Assembly (NCBI GenBank): GCA_963727415.1
Contig: CAVSGF010000002.1
Coordinates: forward strand, 930,001-994,000
Reading direction: 5' to 3'
Length of the DNA stretch: 64,000 nt
Source of the DNA: DASQPR01 sp963727415
GTDB lineage: Bacteria; Actinomycetota; Actinomycetes; Mycobacteriales; Micromonosporaceae
A program made the translations under genes and the position numbers. Each line of letters starts with the position of its first letter. Position 1 is the first letter of the stretch. Below the pieces are notes generated by a model. The model had not been told where the DNA came from. It saw only the letters and a list, made by a program, of their open reading frames with translations, and searched no databases. Shown piece by piece: positions 56,937-64,000 of the stretch.

Positions 56937-57871
56937 CGGCACCACGACCACGCGAATCGCTGGCACCGCTGGCCGAGGCGGCTCGTTCCGAGCCCACCCT
57001 GACCAAGCTGCAGTTGCTGATCACGCGAAAGCTCGATGGCCTGCTGCAGGGCGACTATCTGGGGCTGCTGCCAGGGCCGGGATCGGAGCCGGGGGAGTCG
57101 CGGGAGTACCGGCCGGGCGACGACGTGCGCCGGATGGACTGGCCGGTCACCGCGCGTACCACCGTGCCACATGTGCGGCAGACGGTGGCCGACCGCGAGC
57201 TGGAGGTGTGGCTCGCGATCGATCTGTCGGCCAGCCTGGACTTCGGTACGGCCCGGTGCCGCAAGCGGGATCTGGCGGTCTCCGCCGCCGCGGCGGTGGC
57301 GTACCTGTCGGTGCGTGGTGGAAACCGGATCGGCGCCGTGATCGGGACCGGCAACCAGCTGATCCGGTTGCCGGCGCGGCCGGGACGTAAGGAGAGCCAG
57401 GGCCTGCTCCGGGCGATCGCCGCCACGCCCAGCGCCCCGGGCCGGGCCGACTTGGGAGCCCTGGTCGATGGGCTGCTCCGGCCGCCCCGGCGGCGTGGCC
57501 TCGCCGTGATCATCTCGGACTTCCTGGCCCCGCCGGAGGGCTGGACGCGCCCGCTGCGCAAGCTCGCCGTGCGCCATGATGTGCTGGCCATCGAGGTGCT
57601 CGACCCACGTGAGATCGAGCTCGGCGACAGCGGCGTGATGGAGTTCGCCGATCCGGAAACCGGCACCGTCCACGAGGTACAGACCTCCGACCCCGGCCTG
57701 CGCGGACGGTACGCCGAGGCCGCGGCCCGGCAGCGGTATGCCATCGCGGCCGGTATCCGCGGCGCCGGTGCGGCGCACTTGCGGCTGCGCACCGACTCCG
57801 ACTGGTTGTTCGACATCGTGCGATTCGTCGCGTCGCAACGCCACGCCCGTACCAGGGGGACCACTCGATGA
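56933..57871 (+). CDS. DUF58 protein of the MoxR cluster
   Basis: 312 residues with the DUF58 motif SREYRPGDDVRRMDWPVTAR (~54) and a VWA-like core LAIDLSASLDFG with a Mg-type motif. Role unknown, probably a MoxR client. GTGA overlap with moxR and ATGA overlap with the next gene. Confidence 0.9.
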   Translation: MTAPRPRESLAPLAEAARSEPTLTKLQLLITRKLDGLLQGDYLGLLPGPGSEPGESREYRPGDDVRRMDWPVTARTTVPHVRQTVADRELEVWLAIDLSASLDFGTARCRKRDLAVSAAAAVAYLSVRGGNRIGAVIGTGNQLIRLPARPGRKESQGLLRAIAATPSAPGRADLGALVDGLLRPPRRRGLAVIISDFLAPPEGWTRPLRKLAVRHDVLAIEVLDPREIELGDSGVMEFADPETGTVHEVQTSDPGLRGRYAEAAARQRYAIAAGIRGAGAAHLRLRTDSDWLFDIVRFVASQRHARTRGTTR

Positions 57872-58818
57872 TCCGCTTCCTCGAACCGATCTGGCTGCTC
57901 GCGGTCGTACCCGTGCTGGCGCTTGCCGGAGCGTACGTGTGGCGGACGCTGCACCGGCGCGCGTACGCCGTCCGGTTCTCCAATGTCGACCTGCTGCGCA
58001 CCGTCGCCCCGAAGGGCATCGGGTGGCGACGGCACGTCGCGGCGGTTGCGTTCCTGCTTACCTTGCTGATCCTGTCGACCGCGATGGCACGGCCGTCGAT
58101 CGACAAGAAACAACCGTTGGAGCGGGCCACGATCATGCTGGCCATCGATGTGTCGCTGTCGATGGAGTCGACCGACGTACAGCCGACCCGGATCGCCGCG
58201 GCACAGGCGGCGGCGGTCGAGTTCGTCAAGACGCTGCCCGCGTCGTACAACGTAGGGCTGGTCGCGTTCGCCAAGTCGGCCGACGTGCTGGTGTCGCCCT
58301 CCAAGGATCGGCCAGCGGTGATCCAGGGCATTCAGACCCTGCAACTGGCCGAGGCGACGGCGACCGGTGAGGCGGTTTTCACCTGCTTGAACGCCATCCA
58401 GACGGTGCCGACTGACGGCGCCACCGGCGCGCCACCGGCGCGGATCGTGCTCCTCTCCGACGGGTACCGCACCGCCGGCCGGCCGATCGAGGAGGCAGGT
58501 GCCGCCGCGTCGAAGGCGAACGTGCCGGTCTCGACGATCGCGTTCGGCACCGACAGCGGCACGGTGACGATCGGTGGCGAGACCCAGCGGGTCCCGGTAG
58601 ACCGGCCGTCGCTGCAGGCGCTGGCCGAGATGACGCGAGGACATTTCTACGAGGCCACCTCGCTTCCCGCTCTGAAGCAGGTGTACCAGGACATGGGCTC
58701 GTCGATCGGCTACCGGACGAAGCCGGAGGAGATCACCCAGTGGTACGTCGGGGTGGCGCTGCTGATGGCGCTCGCGGCCGGTGCGATGAGCCTGCTCTGG
58801 ACGTCCCGCCTGCCGTAA
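57868..58818 (+). CDS. BatA-like VWA membrane protein
   Basis: 316 residues. Two N-terminal membrane helices (~8-24, 55-74), a VWA domain with MIDAS motif DVSLSMEST (~92) and a C-terminal helix (~290-310). Matches BatA-like aerotolerance proteins and Rv1481. Third gene of the moxR cluster; forms the synteny with fabG-fabI that follows. Confidence 0.9.
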   Translation: MIRFLEPIWLLAVVPVLALAGAYVWRTLHRRAYAVRFSNVDLLRTVAPKGIGWRRHVAAVAFLLTLLILSTAMARPSIDKKQPLERATIMLAIDVSLSMESTDVQPTRIAAAQAAAVEFVKTLPASYNVGLVAFAKSADVLVSPSKDRPAVIQGIQTLQLAEATATGEAVFTCLNAIQTVPTDGATGAPPARIVLLSDGYRTAGRPIEEAGAAASKANVPVSTIAFGTDSGTVTIGGETQRVPVDRPSLQALAEMTRGHFYEATSLPALKQVYQDMGSSIGYRTKPEEITQWYVGVALLMALAAGAMSLLWTSRLP

Positions 58819-59070
58819 CCGGTCCCGCTCGCTGCCCGCGTCGATCTCCGGTGCGGGCGGCGATCTGGACGGGGGCGGCGATGACCGGATCGGCGGGACG
58901 TCACAACGACGACCTATCTTCCTAGGATGCATTAGGCGGAGTGATCCCGTCTATGACGCGACGTGATGCCGCTCCTGACGCGAAACCGGCGAGCATGCCC
59001 GCCGGCCAGCAGCCACATTCACGTCGGCGGGTAGGCCGCGCCGGCTCGGCCGAGGCCCGTGCGGACGGGT

Positions 59071-59211
59071 CTACCGGGTTGCGTGCGTGGCCGGACCGCT
59101 CTTGGTGGCGCGGTGTGTGTCCGGCGTGGTCTGGCCGGCGATCAGTGTGGAAATCACGAGAACCCAGATGGCGATCAGGGTGAAGCCCAGGGGCGCGGTG
59201 TAACGGTTCAT
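59071..59211 (-). CDS. Small single-pass membrane protein (46 residues)
   Basis: ATG 59211 to TAG 59071-59073, preceded by GGAG seven bases upstream (CCTCCGGAGTCGTC-ATG). It reads MNRYTAPLGFTLIAIWVLVI then STLIAGQTTPD, one hydrophobic helix, and a hydrophilic tail. Third codon positions are almost all G or C, as in genuine genes here. Too short for standard ORF calls. Function unknown. Confidence 0.55.
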   Translation of the reverse strand: MNRYTAPLGFTLIAIWVLVISTLIAGQTTPDTHRATKSGPATHATR

Positions 59212-59355
59212 GACGACTCCGGAGGGGCGCGGACTGGCGGCAGGTTCACAGCACGCGAAGAGTCGTGGCGGGGCGACCGGAGAGCACCTTGGGTGGCCCG
59301 CGAAGGGGGCCGCACGATGCGCCGGCGTCTGATCGGGAGAGCCTCGCTGGTCAGG

Positions 59356-59412
59356 TCAGATCAGCGAGAGCTGGAGTGCCCGGCCACGACTGGGAGGATC
59401 GCTATCTCGCAC
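59356..59412 (-). other. Possible 18-residue ORF behind a perfect Shine-Dalgarno
   Basis: GGAGGTGAT (59417-59425) is fully complementary to the 16S rRNA end and lies eight bases before GTG 59412; the ORF stops at TGA 59356. It could be a leader peptide for the 46-residue gene 145 bases downstream. There is no homology support. Confidence 0.3.
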
Positions 59413-59561
59413 AGCGATCACCTCCAATGGACGGCATGAGCACACGGTCGTTCCCGTGGGGCCGACGTTCTGGCCCCCGATATCGTACACACAAGCTCAG
59501 AGCGGAACGAGCGGGCATCCGCCGGGCACCCCGGGTTTGGGTACCGCCGGGTAACCCATAC

Positions 59562-59590
59562 TGTTTCCGGAAGCACCGGTTCCGGAAACA
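59562..59590. promoter_or_regulatory. Perfect inverted repeat upstream of fabG-fabI
   Basis: TGTTTCCGGAA (59562-59572) and TTCCGGAAACA (59580-59590) around GCACCGG. It overlaps the last base of a possible -10, CATACT (59557-59562), and so would cover the transcript start; it could be an operator or a leader hairpin. It lies 62 bases before the fabG start. Confidence 0.7.
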
Positions 59591-59651
59591 CCGACATCCC
59601 GGTGTCGCATCGAGTTCCGCGTCATGGGTTCGTATCTATGAAGGAGGGGTC

Positions 59652-60356
59652 GTGGCACGCACTGTGCTGGTGACCGGAGGCAACCGCGGCATCGGCCGGT
59701 CGATCGCGGAGGCATTCCTGAAGCAGGGCGATCGCGTCGCCATCACCCACCGAGGCAGTGGCGCGCCGGCCGAGATGTTCGGCGTGACCTGCGACATCAC
59801 CTCGTCCGAGCAGGTCGATGCGGCGTTCTCCGCCATCGAGTCCGAACTCGGGCCGGTCGAGGTCCTGGTCGCCAATGCCGGGATCACCGACGACACGCTT
59901 CTGATGCGGATGTCGGAGGAGTCGTTCACGAAGGTGCTCGACACCAACCTGACTGGGGCGTGGCGATGTGCGAAGCGCGCTTCCACCAAGATGGTCCGGG
60001 CCCGGTTCGGCCGGATGATCTTCGTATCGTCGGTGGTCGGCCTGATGGGTGGTGCCGGACAGGTGAACTACGCCGCGAGCAAGGCCGGGCTGGTTGGCGT
60101 GGCCCGGTCGATCACCCGCGAACTGGGCAGCCGCAACATCACCGCCAACGTGGTCGCGCCCGGCTTCATCGAGACCGACATGACCGCGGGGCTCTCCGAT
60201 GACCTCAAGGCGCAGTACCTCAAGCAGATCCCGGCCGGCCGGATGGCACACCCGGACGAGGTGGCGGCCGCGATCACCTGGCTGGCAAGCGACGCGGCCG
60301 GCTACATCAGTGGTGCGGTGATCCCGGTCGACGGTGGCCTGGGCATGGGCCACTAG
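59652..60356 (+). CDS. fabG: 3-oxoacyl-ACP reductase FabG
   Basis: 234 residues; NADPH-dependent reduction of 3-oxoacyl-ACP in fatty-acid elongation. TGGNRGIGRSIAEAF (~8), NAGITDDTL (~77) and the catalytic set SSVVGLMGG, NYAASKAGL are present. The GTG at 59652 follows AAGGAGGGG; an open frame upstream to 59265 is not used. Same arrangement as mycobacterial fabG1-inhA. Confidence 0.95.
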   Translation: MARTVLVTGGNRGIGRSIAEAFLKQGDRVAITHRGSGAPAEMFGVTCDITSSEQVDAAFSAIESELGPVEVLVANAGITDDTLLMRMSEESFTKVLDTNLTGAWRCAKRASTKMVRARFGRMIFVSSVVGLMGGAGQVNYAASKAGLVGVARSITRELGSRNITANVVAPGFIETDMTAGLSDDLKAQYLKQIPAGRMAHPDEVAAAITWLASDAAGYISGAVIPVDGGLGMGH

Positions 60357-60433
60357 GCCGGCCGCTCACCGATTGCGCGCGTCGGCGTCCGTGCGCGTCA
60401 AGTCCGGTCGCCACGACATCGCGCGTCGACGAC

Positions 60434-60469
60434 TTCGTATTCCATCGACCTTTCGTATTCCATCGACCT
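60434..60469. repeat. 18-bp tandem duplication before fabI
   Basis: Two identical TTCGTATTCCATCGACCT units (60434-60451, 60452-60469) ending 11 bases before the fabI start and next to its AAGGA ribosome-binding site. Confidence 0.92.
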
Positions 60470-60480
60470 AAGGACCAAGA

Positions 60481-61248
60481 GTGTCTGGATTGCTGGCCGG
60501 CAAGCGCCTGCTCATCACCGGTGTCATCACGGATCAGTCGATCGCCTTCTCGGCCGCCAGGATCGCGCAGGAGGAGGGCGCCGAAGTGGTGCTCACCGGC
60601 TTCGGGCGGCTGTCACTGGTCGAGCGCATCGCCAAGCGGCTGCCAAAGGATGCGCCGGTGATCGAGTTGGACGTCACCAACGCCGAGCACCTGGCGGCGC
60701 TGGAGGGCAAGGTGCGCGAGCACGTCGACGGCCTCGACGGAGTGCTGCACGCGATCGCATTCGGCCCGGCGCCGGTACTCGGCGGCGGCTTTCTGACCGC
60801 GACCTGGGAGGACGTGTCGACCGCGCTGCACGTGTCGACGTACTCCTACAAGGCACTTGCCATGGCGGCGCTGCCGCTGATGTCGGCGGGCGGCTCCGTC
60901 GTCGGGCTCACGTTCGACGCCACCCAGGCATGGCCGGTCTATGACTGGATGGGCGTGGCCAAGGCCGGGCTCGAGTCGGCCAACCGGTACCTCGCGAACT
61001 ACCTCGGCGAGCAGGGCATCCGGGTGAATCTGGTGTCGGCCGGACCGCTGCGCACCATGGCGGCCAAGTCGATCCCGGGCTTCGAGAAGTTCGAGGACGC
61101 GTGGACCGAGCGCGCGCCGCTGGGCTGGGATCTCACCGATCAGATTCCGACGGCGAAAGCGGTCTGCGCGTTGCTGTCCGACTGGTTCCCGGCGACCACC
61201 GGCGAGATCGTCCACGTCGACGGGGGATTCCACGCTATCGGGGCCTAG
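60481..61248 (+). CDS. fabI: Enoyl-ACP reductase (FabI/InhA type)
   Basis: 255 residues. NADH-dependent reduction of trans-2-enoyl-ACP. GKRLLITGVITDQSIAFSAA matches the InhA N-terminus; the catalytic pair is in YDWMGVAKAGL (Tyr-x6-Lys, ~158). The isoniazid/triclosan-relevant pocket segment reads HAIAFGPAP. The protein lacks mycobacterial InhA's longer loops, so I use fabI. GTG start with AAGGA upstream. Confidence 0.95.
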   Translation: MSGLLAGKRLLITGVITDQSIAFSAARIAQEEGAEVVLTGFGRLSLVERIAKRLPKDAPVIELDVTNAEHLAALEGKVREHVDGLDGVLHAIAFGPAPVLGGGFLTATWEDVSTALHVSTYSYKALAMAALPLMSAGGSVVGLTFDATQAWPVYDWMGVAKAGLESANRYLANYLGEQGIRVNLVSAGPLRTMAAKSIPGFEKFEDAWTERAPLGWDLTDQIPTAKAVCALLSDWFPATTGEIVHVDGGFHAIGA

Positions 61249-61270
61249 CTGCCCGTCAGGCTGTGCCGCC

Positions 61271-61322
61271 GTGATCGTGTCCGGTTACGGGTGTCGTGGC
61301 GCCCATAACCGGACACGATCAC
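61271..61322. terminator. Strong bidirectional terminator
   Basis: 21-bp stem (one mismatch) between 61271-61291 and 61302-61322 with a 10-base loop, sited between convergent fabI and MMPL genes. Contains GATCGTGTCCGGTTA. Confidence 0.85.
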
Positions 61323-61332
61323 GCGCCGTGGA

Positions 61333-63525
61333 TCAGCCGGCCGGCTCCAGCACCTTGGGTTCCACTGTGGTGCCTTCCACCACGGCCGGCGCGATCCACT
61401 TGGCGTGCCAGCGTGCCAGCGGCTTCGGTGCCCACCAGTTCCACTTGCCGAGCAGCGTCATCGTCGCGGGTACCAGCACGCAGCGCACCAGGGTGGCGTC
61501 GATCGCGATGGCTGCCGCGAGGCCGAGCCCGATCTCTTGCGTGTTGCCGACCCGGCCGACCAGGAAGCAGCCGAACACGATGACCATCAGTAGCGCGGCC
61601 GAGGTGATGACCCGTCCGGATCGCTGAAGGCCGCGCCGTACCGCCTCATCCGACGGATGGCCGGCATCGACGTACTCCTTGATCCGCGACAGCAGGAACA
61701 CCTCGTAGTCCATCGACAGGCCGAACGCGAACGCGAGCACGCCGACGATCACGAACGGGTCGAGGCTTCCGGTGTGCCGGGTGTGAAGCAGGCCGGAGCC
61801 GACACCGTGCTGGAATACCAGGTTCATGACACCGACCGTGGCACCCAGCGACAGCGCGTTCATCACGATCGCCTTGACCGGCACCACCAGCGAGCCGGTG
61901 AGCAGGAACAGCAGGACGAACATCGCGACTACGGTGACGGCGATCGCCCATGGCAGACGGTCCTGGATCAGGCCCAGCACGTCGTCGAGCAGGGCGGCGT
62001 CACCGGTCACCCACGACGTCCCGGCAGGGCGGTCCGCTCGTACCGTGCCGACGAGCGCACGGGCGTCGGCGCCCTCCGGGTCGCCTGGGGTGTAGATGTC
62101 GACGGTGGCTAGGTTCGGTGCGACTTGTTGAGCGGCGGAGACCCTGGTCACGCCTGGCGTCCCGGTCCAGCGGGCGGCCCAGCGATCCAGGTCGGCCGAG
62201 GTCCCCCGGTAGACGACGGTGATCGCGGGTGAGTCACCCTGCCCGTACCGGTCGGTGAGGTCGTGGGCGACCCGCACCGACGACAGCGACGTCGGCAGCG
62301 ACGCGAGGCTGTTCACCGTCGGCTTCGTGCCGAGCAGCGGGAGACCGGCGGCGAGCAGCAGACCGGCGGTGACCAGTACGGTCACGACCGGCCGGCGCTG
62401 CACTCCGTGGGCGAGCCGGGCGAAGAAGCCGGAGGTGTCGTCACCGTGCCGGCGGGCGGCCCGCTTGGACGGCCGGATCCGCTTGCGGGCGACGCCGAGC
62501 AGCGCTGCGGTCGAGGTAAGCGCGATCGCCATTGCGATCAGCGCGATGCTCACCCCGGCTAGTCCAAGAGCGGTCATCGAGACCACGCCGAAGACCACCA
62601 GACCGGCCAGCGATCCGGCGACGGTGAGCGCGGAGAAGAAGATGGTACGGCCGGCCGAGCTCCACGCCCGGGCCAGCGCCGCCTCGGGTCCGTCGCCGCG
62701 CAGCAGCTCCTCGCGATAGCGGGCCACCAGCAGCAGGCCGTAGTCGATGGATAGTCCGAGGCCGAGCAGCGTCACCACGATGGTGGCGTTCTGGTCGATG
62801 TCGGTAACGTGTTCGAACCCGAACAGGGCCGCCATCGCGACGAACACCGAGAGGATGGCGGCGAACACCGGTAGTCCGGCCGCGATGATGCCGCCGAAGA
62901 CGAACACCAGAACGATCAGCGTGATCGGCAGGGACAGTTCCTCGGCGAGACCCACGTCCTTCTGGACCTGGTCGCCGACCTGCCGATTCATGACGGCGCC
63001 ACCGCCCTGCAGCACCCGCGCCCGCGGCGATCCGTCGTCGCGCAGGGCGGCCTGCATGCGCTCCAGCCGGGTGCCGATCGCGGCGACCGCGGTGTCCTCG
63101 GCGGCGGTGTTCAGGTCGTTCAGCGTCACGCGGATGAGCAGGCCGGATCCGTCCTTCGCGACCAGGCCGGACGCTTGAAGTCCGGATCGGTACGGCGTCT
63201 GGACGCTTCGTACCCCGGAAATCGCGGCGATGTCGGCCGCGGCGCTGGTGACCGCCGAGCGCACCGCGGAGTCGCGGTAGTCGACGTGCGTGACCTCGCC
63301 GAGCACGGTGCCGCCGACCTGGCTCTCGTTGGACAGCACGGTATAGGCCTGTACCGACTCCAGCGAGTTGGCACCCGGCTTGTCGGACAGCCCGGTGAAA
63401 ACCCTGTTGGCCATCGTGAAGCCGATGGCCGCGAGGAGCAGCCAGGTGGCCAGTACCCACCAGCGGTGGCGGAAGCTGAACCGGCCGATCGCGGCGATCG
63501 GGCCGGATTTCGGCGTGTCGGTCAT
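61333..63525 (-). CDS. MMPL/RND-type transporter
   Basis: 730 residues, 11-12 helices in two similar halves with two large extracytoplasmic loops. Key motif GLGLSIDYGLLLVARYRE in the first half and AFGLSMDYEVFLLSRIKEY in the second are the proton-relay segments of MmpL proteins, which export lipids, siderophores or drugs. The ATG at 63525 (MTDTPKSG) is preferred; upstream open frame overlaps the MITE-like repeat. Convergent with fabI. Confidence 0.92.
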   Translation of the reverse strand: MTDTPKSGPIAAIGRFSFRHRWWVLATWLLLAAIGFTMANRVFTGLSDKPGANSLESVQAYTVLSNESQVGGTVLGEVTHVDYRDSAVRSAVTSAAADIAAISGVRSVQTPYRSGLQASGLVAKDGSGLLIRVTLNDLNTAAEDTAVAAIGTRLERMQAALRDDGSPRARVLQGGGAVMNRQVGDQVQKDVGLAEELSLPITLIVLVFVFGGIIAAGLPVFAAILSVFVAMAALFGFEHVTDIDQNATIVVTLLGLGLSIDYGLLLVARYREELLRGDGPEAALARAWSSAGRTIFFSALTVAGSLAGLVVFGVVSMTALGLAGVSIALIAMAIALTSTAALLGVARKRIRPSKRAARRHGDDTSGFFARLAHGVQRRPVVTVLVTAGLLLAAGLPLLGTKPTVNSLASLPTSLSSVRVAHDLTDRYGQGDSPAITVVYRGTSADLDRWAARWTGTPGVTRVSAAQQVAPNLATVDIYTPGDPEGADARALVGTVRADRPAGTSWVTGDAALLDDVLGLIQDRLPWAIAVTVVAMFVLLFLLTGSLVVPVKAIVMNALSLGATVGVMNLVFQHGVGSGLLHTRHTGSLDPFVIVGVLAFAFGLSMDYEVFLLSRIKEYVDAGHPSDEAVRRGLQRSGRVITSAALLMVIVFGCFLVGRVGNTQEIGLGLAAAIAIDATLVRCVLVPATMTLLGKWNWWAPKPLARWHAKWIAPAVVEGTTVEPKVLEPAG

Positions 63526-63570
63526 GGTCTCGTCGTCTCCTCGGTCGCCGGTCATCTGACGGTTCGACTT

Positions 63571-63740
63571 GGTTCTTGTTCCGCAACTGCGTGGCTGGGC
63601 CGCGGCAGGCCCGGAGGGCCTCCGGCGGCGTTGTCGGTGCGGGTGCATGCCACACCGGTATGCACCCGTACCTCCGCCTTGCCGGCGGCGCATTGGAGGA
63701 CGCCTCGCCTCTGCCGACAGTTCACGAACCAGCACTTAGG
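63571..63740. repeat. MITE-like dispersed repeat, copy 2 (inverted relative to copy 1)
   Basis: Reverse-complement relative of 34447-34612, with end TGGTTCGTGAACTGTCGGC and the other end CTTGTTCCGCAACTGCGTGG. Conserved inner blocks are GCGCCGCCGG, CATACCGGTGT and CCGACAACGCCGCCGGAGG. It lies just upstream of the MMPL start. No coding frame is shared. Confidence 0.65.
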
Positions 63741-63936
63741 GTGTCCGGAACCGGCCGTCGGGCACCATGCGGGACTCCCCCGAGGTTTCCCTGGGGCTAC
63801 CCCCACCACGCGTTCAGTGCAACCCTGAAATCGCCTGGTCAACGGGGTTGAGTCGGACCGCTGCCGGCCCAATCATGCCGGGAGATGCCGGTCACGTTCA
63901 CGCCCGAGGGCGGACGGCCCGACGGTAGGCGCGGCC

Positions 63937-63964
63937 GGAGGCGGACGGCCGGAGGCGGACGGCC
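63937..63964. repeat. Tandem repeat, 2 x 14 bp plus partial copies
   Basis: GGAGGCGGACGGCC at 63937-63950 and 63951-63964, with related copies at 63905-63919 and 63965-63978. Confidence 0.8.
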
Positions 63965-64000
63965 GGAGACGGGCGCTCGGAGGTCCCATGAAGTGGGCCG

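Larger units (their letters stand above)
59212..59651. other. Intergenic region upstream of fabG
   Basis: No large gene is seen. It contains the 29-bp inverted repeat at 59562-59590 with a CATACT hexamer at 59557-59562, and on the minus strand a strong ribosome-binding site leading an 18-codon ORF (59356-59412). Confidence 0.45.
63526..64000. other. End-of-window intergenic region
   Basis: Holds the second MITE-like repeat and a 14-bp array (63937-63964, units GGAGGCGGACGGCC). An ATG at 63988 with GGAGG just before may start the next gene, but only four codons are visible. Confidence 0.4.

Noticed and set aside
58941..59183. Plus-strand ORF of 80 residues (MIPSMTRRDAAP...)
   Set aside because: It is antisense to the better-supported 46-residue membrane protein gene and reads like a shadow frame, with Trp/Arg-rich C-terminus.
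59262..59651. N-terminal extension of FabG to 59265
   Set aside because: The AAGGAGGGG site directly precedes GTG 59652 and FabG proteins start at that position; the upstream frame crosses the inverted repeat.

Overview
The window is GC-rich actinobacterial DNA. Gene content and order (secG-rbpA, opcA beside zwf, a SufR-SufBDC-S-U operon, an ABC-F/small HTH/enoyl-CoA hydratase trio, moxR-DUF58-VWA, fabG-fabI) match the chromosomal core of actinomycetes, most likely a Micromonosporaceae-type organism. The order also parallels the M. tuberculosis Rv1446c-Rv1484 region. No plasmid, phage, CRISPR, tRNA or rRNA signal was seen. Genus cannot be fixed from the sequence alone.

Layout: 1-2000 holds the end of an ABC solute-binding protein, secG and rbpA. 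2021-8771 (minus) is the oxidative/non-oxidative pentose phosphate block tkt-tal-zwf-opcA-pgl, in which zwf, tal and tkt carry many apparent single-base indels. 9426-13065 has haem O/A synthesis (ctaB, ctaA) around a small unknown gene and an ATP-grasp enzyme. 13244-20326 is the SUF Fe-S assembly operon led by its repressor sufR. 20449-22646 is a TetR-controlled MFS efflux pair. 22836-27584 has a LysE exporter, a methyltransferase, AlkD-like DNA repair, an acVLRF1 ribosome-rescue hydrolase and an ABC-F ATPase. 27710-33808 has a large membrane protein, a GATC-binding-type HTH protein, an enoyl-CoA hydratase-like protein, an ABC exporter, an atypical SDR and a kinase-like protein. 33812-41539 runs from the aconitase repressor acnR to acnA, with nitrilase, HAD, RIO kinase and spermidine-synthase-like genes between. 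42166-48328 has ugd, DUF2207, lemA and an Xaa-Pro aminopeptidase. 48329-55256 has asnB, an SDR, an MBL hydrolase, a thioesterase, def, a winged-helix regulator and a PAP2 protein. 55767-58818 is moxR-DUF58-VWA. 59652-61248 is fabG-fabI, followed by a convergent MMPL transporter.

The genes are mainly housekeeping: NADPH supply, haem and Fe-S cofactors, the aconitase step of the TCA cycle (itself an Fe-S enzyme), translation quality control and fatty-acid elongation. The most interesting content is regulatory. There is an exact SufR-type operator over the sufR start codon. An 18-bp palindrome sits in the acnR promoter, and a 16/19 match to it lies upstream of acnA. A perfect TetR operator precedes the MFS gene, a double palindrome lies in the def/winged-helix intergene, and a 29-bp inverted repeat lies in the fabG-fabI leader. 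Several intergenic regions carry short tandem arrays (8-25 bp units), and a roughly 165-bp MITE-like repeat occurs twice in opposite orientation. I did not find a convincing wholly new multi-gene system.
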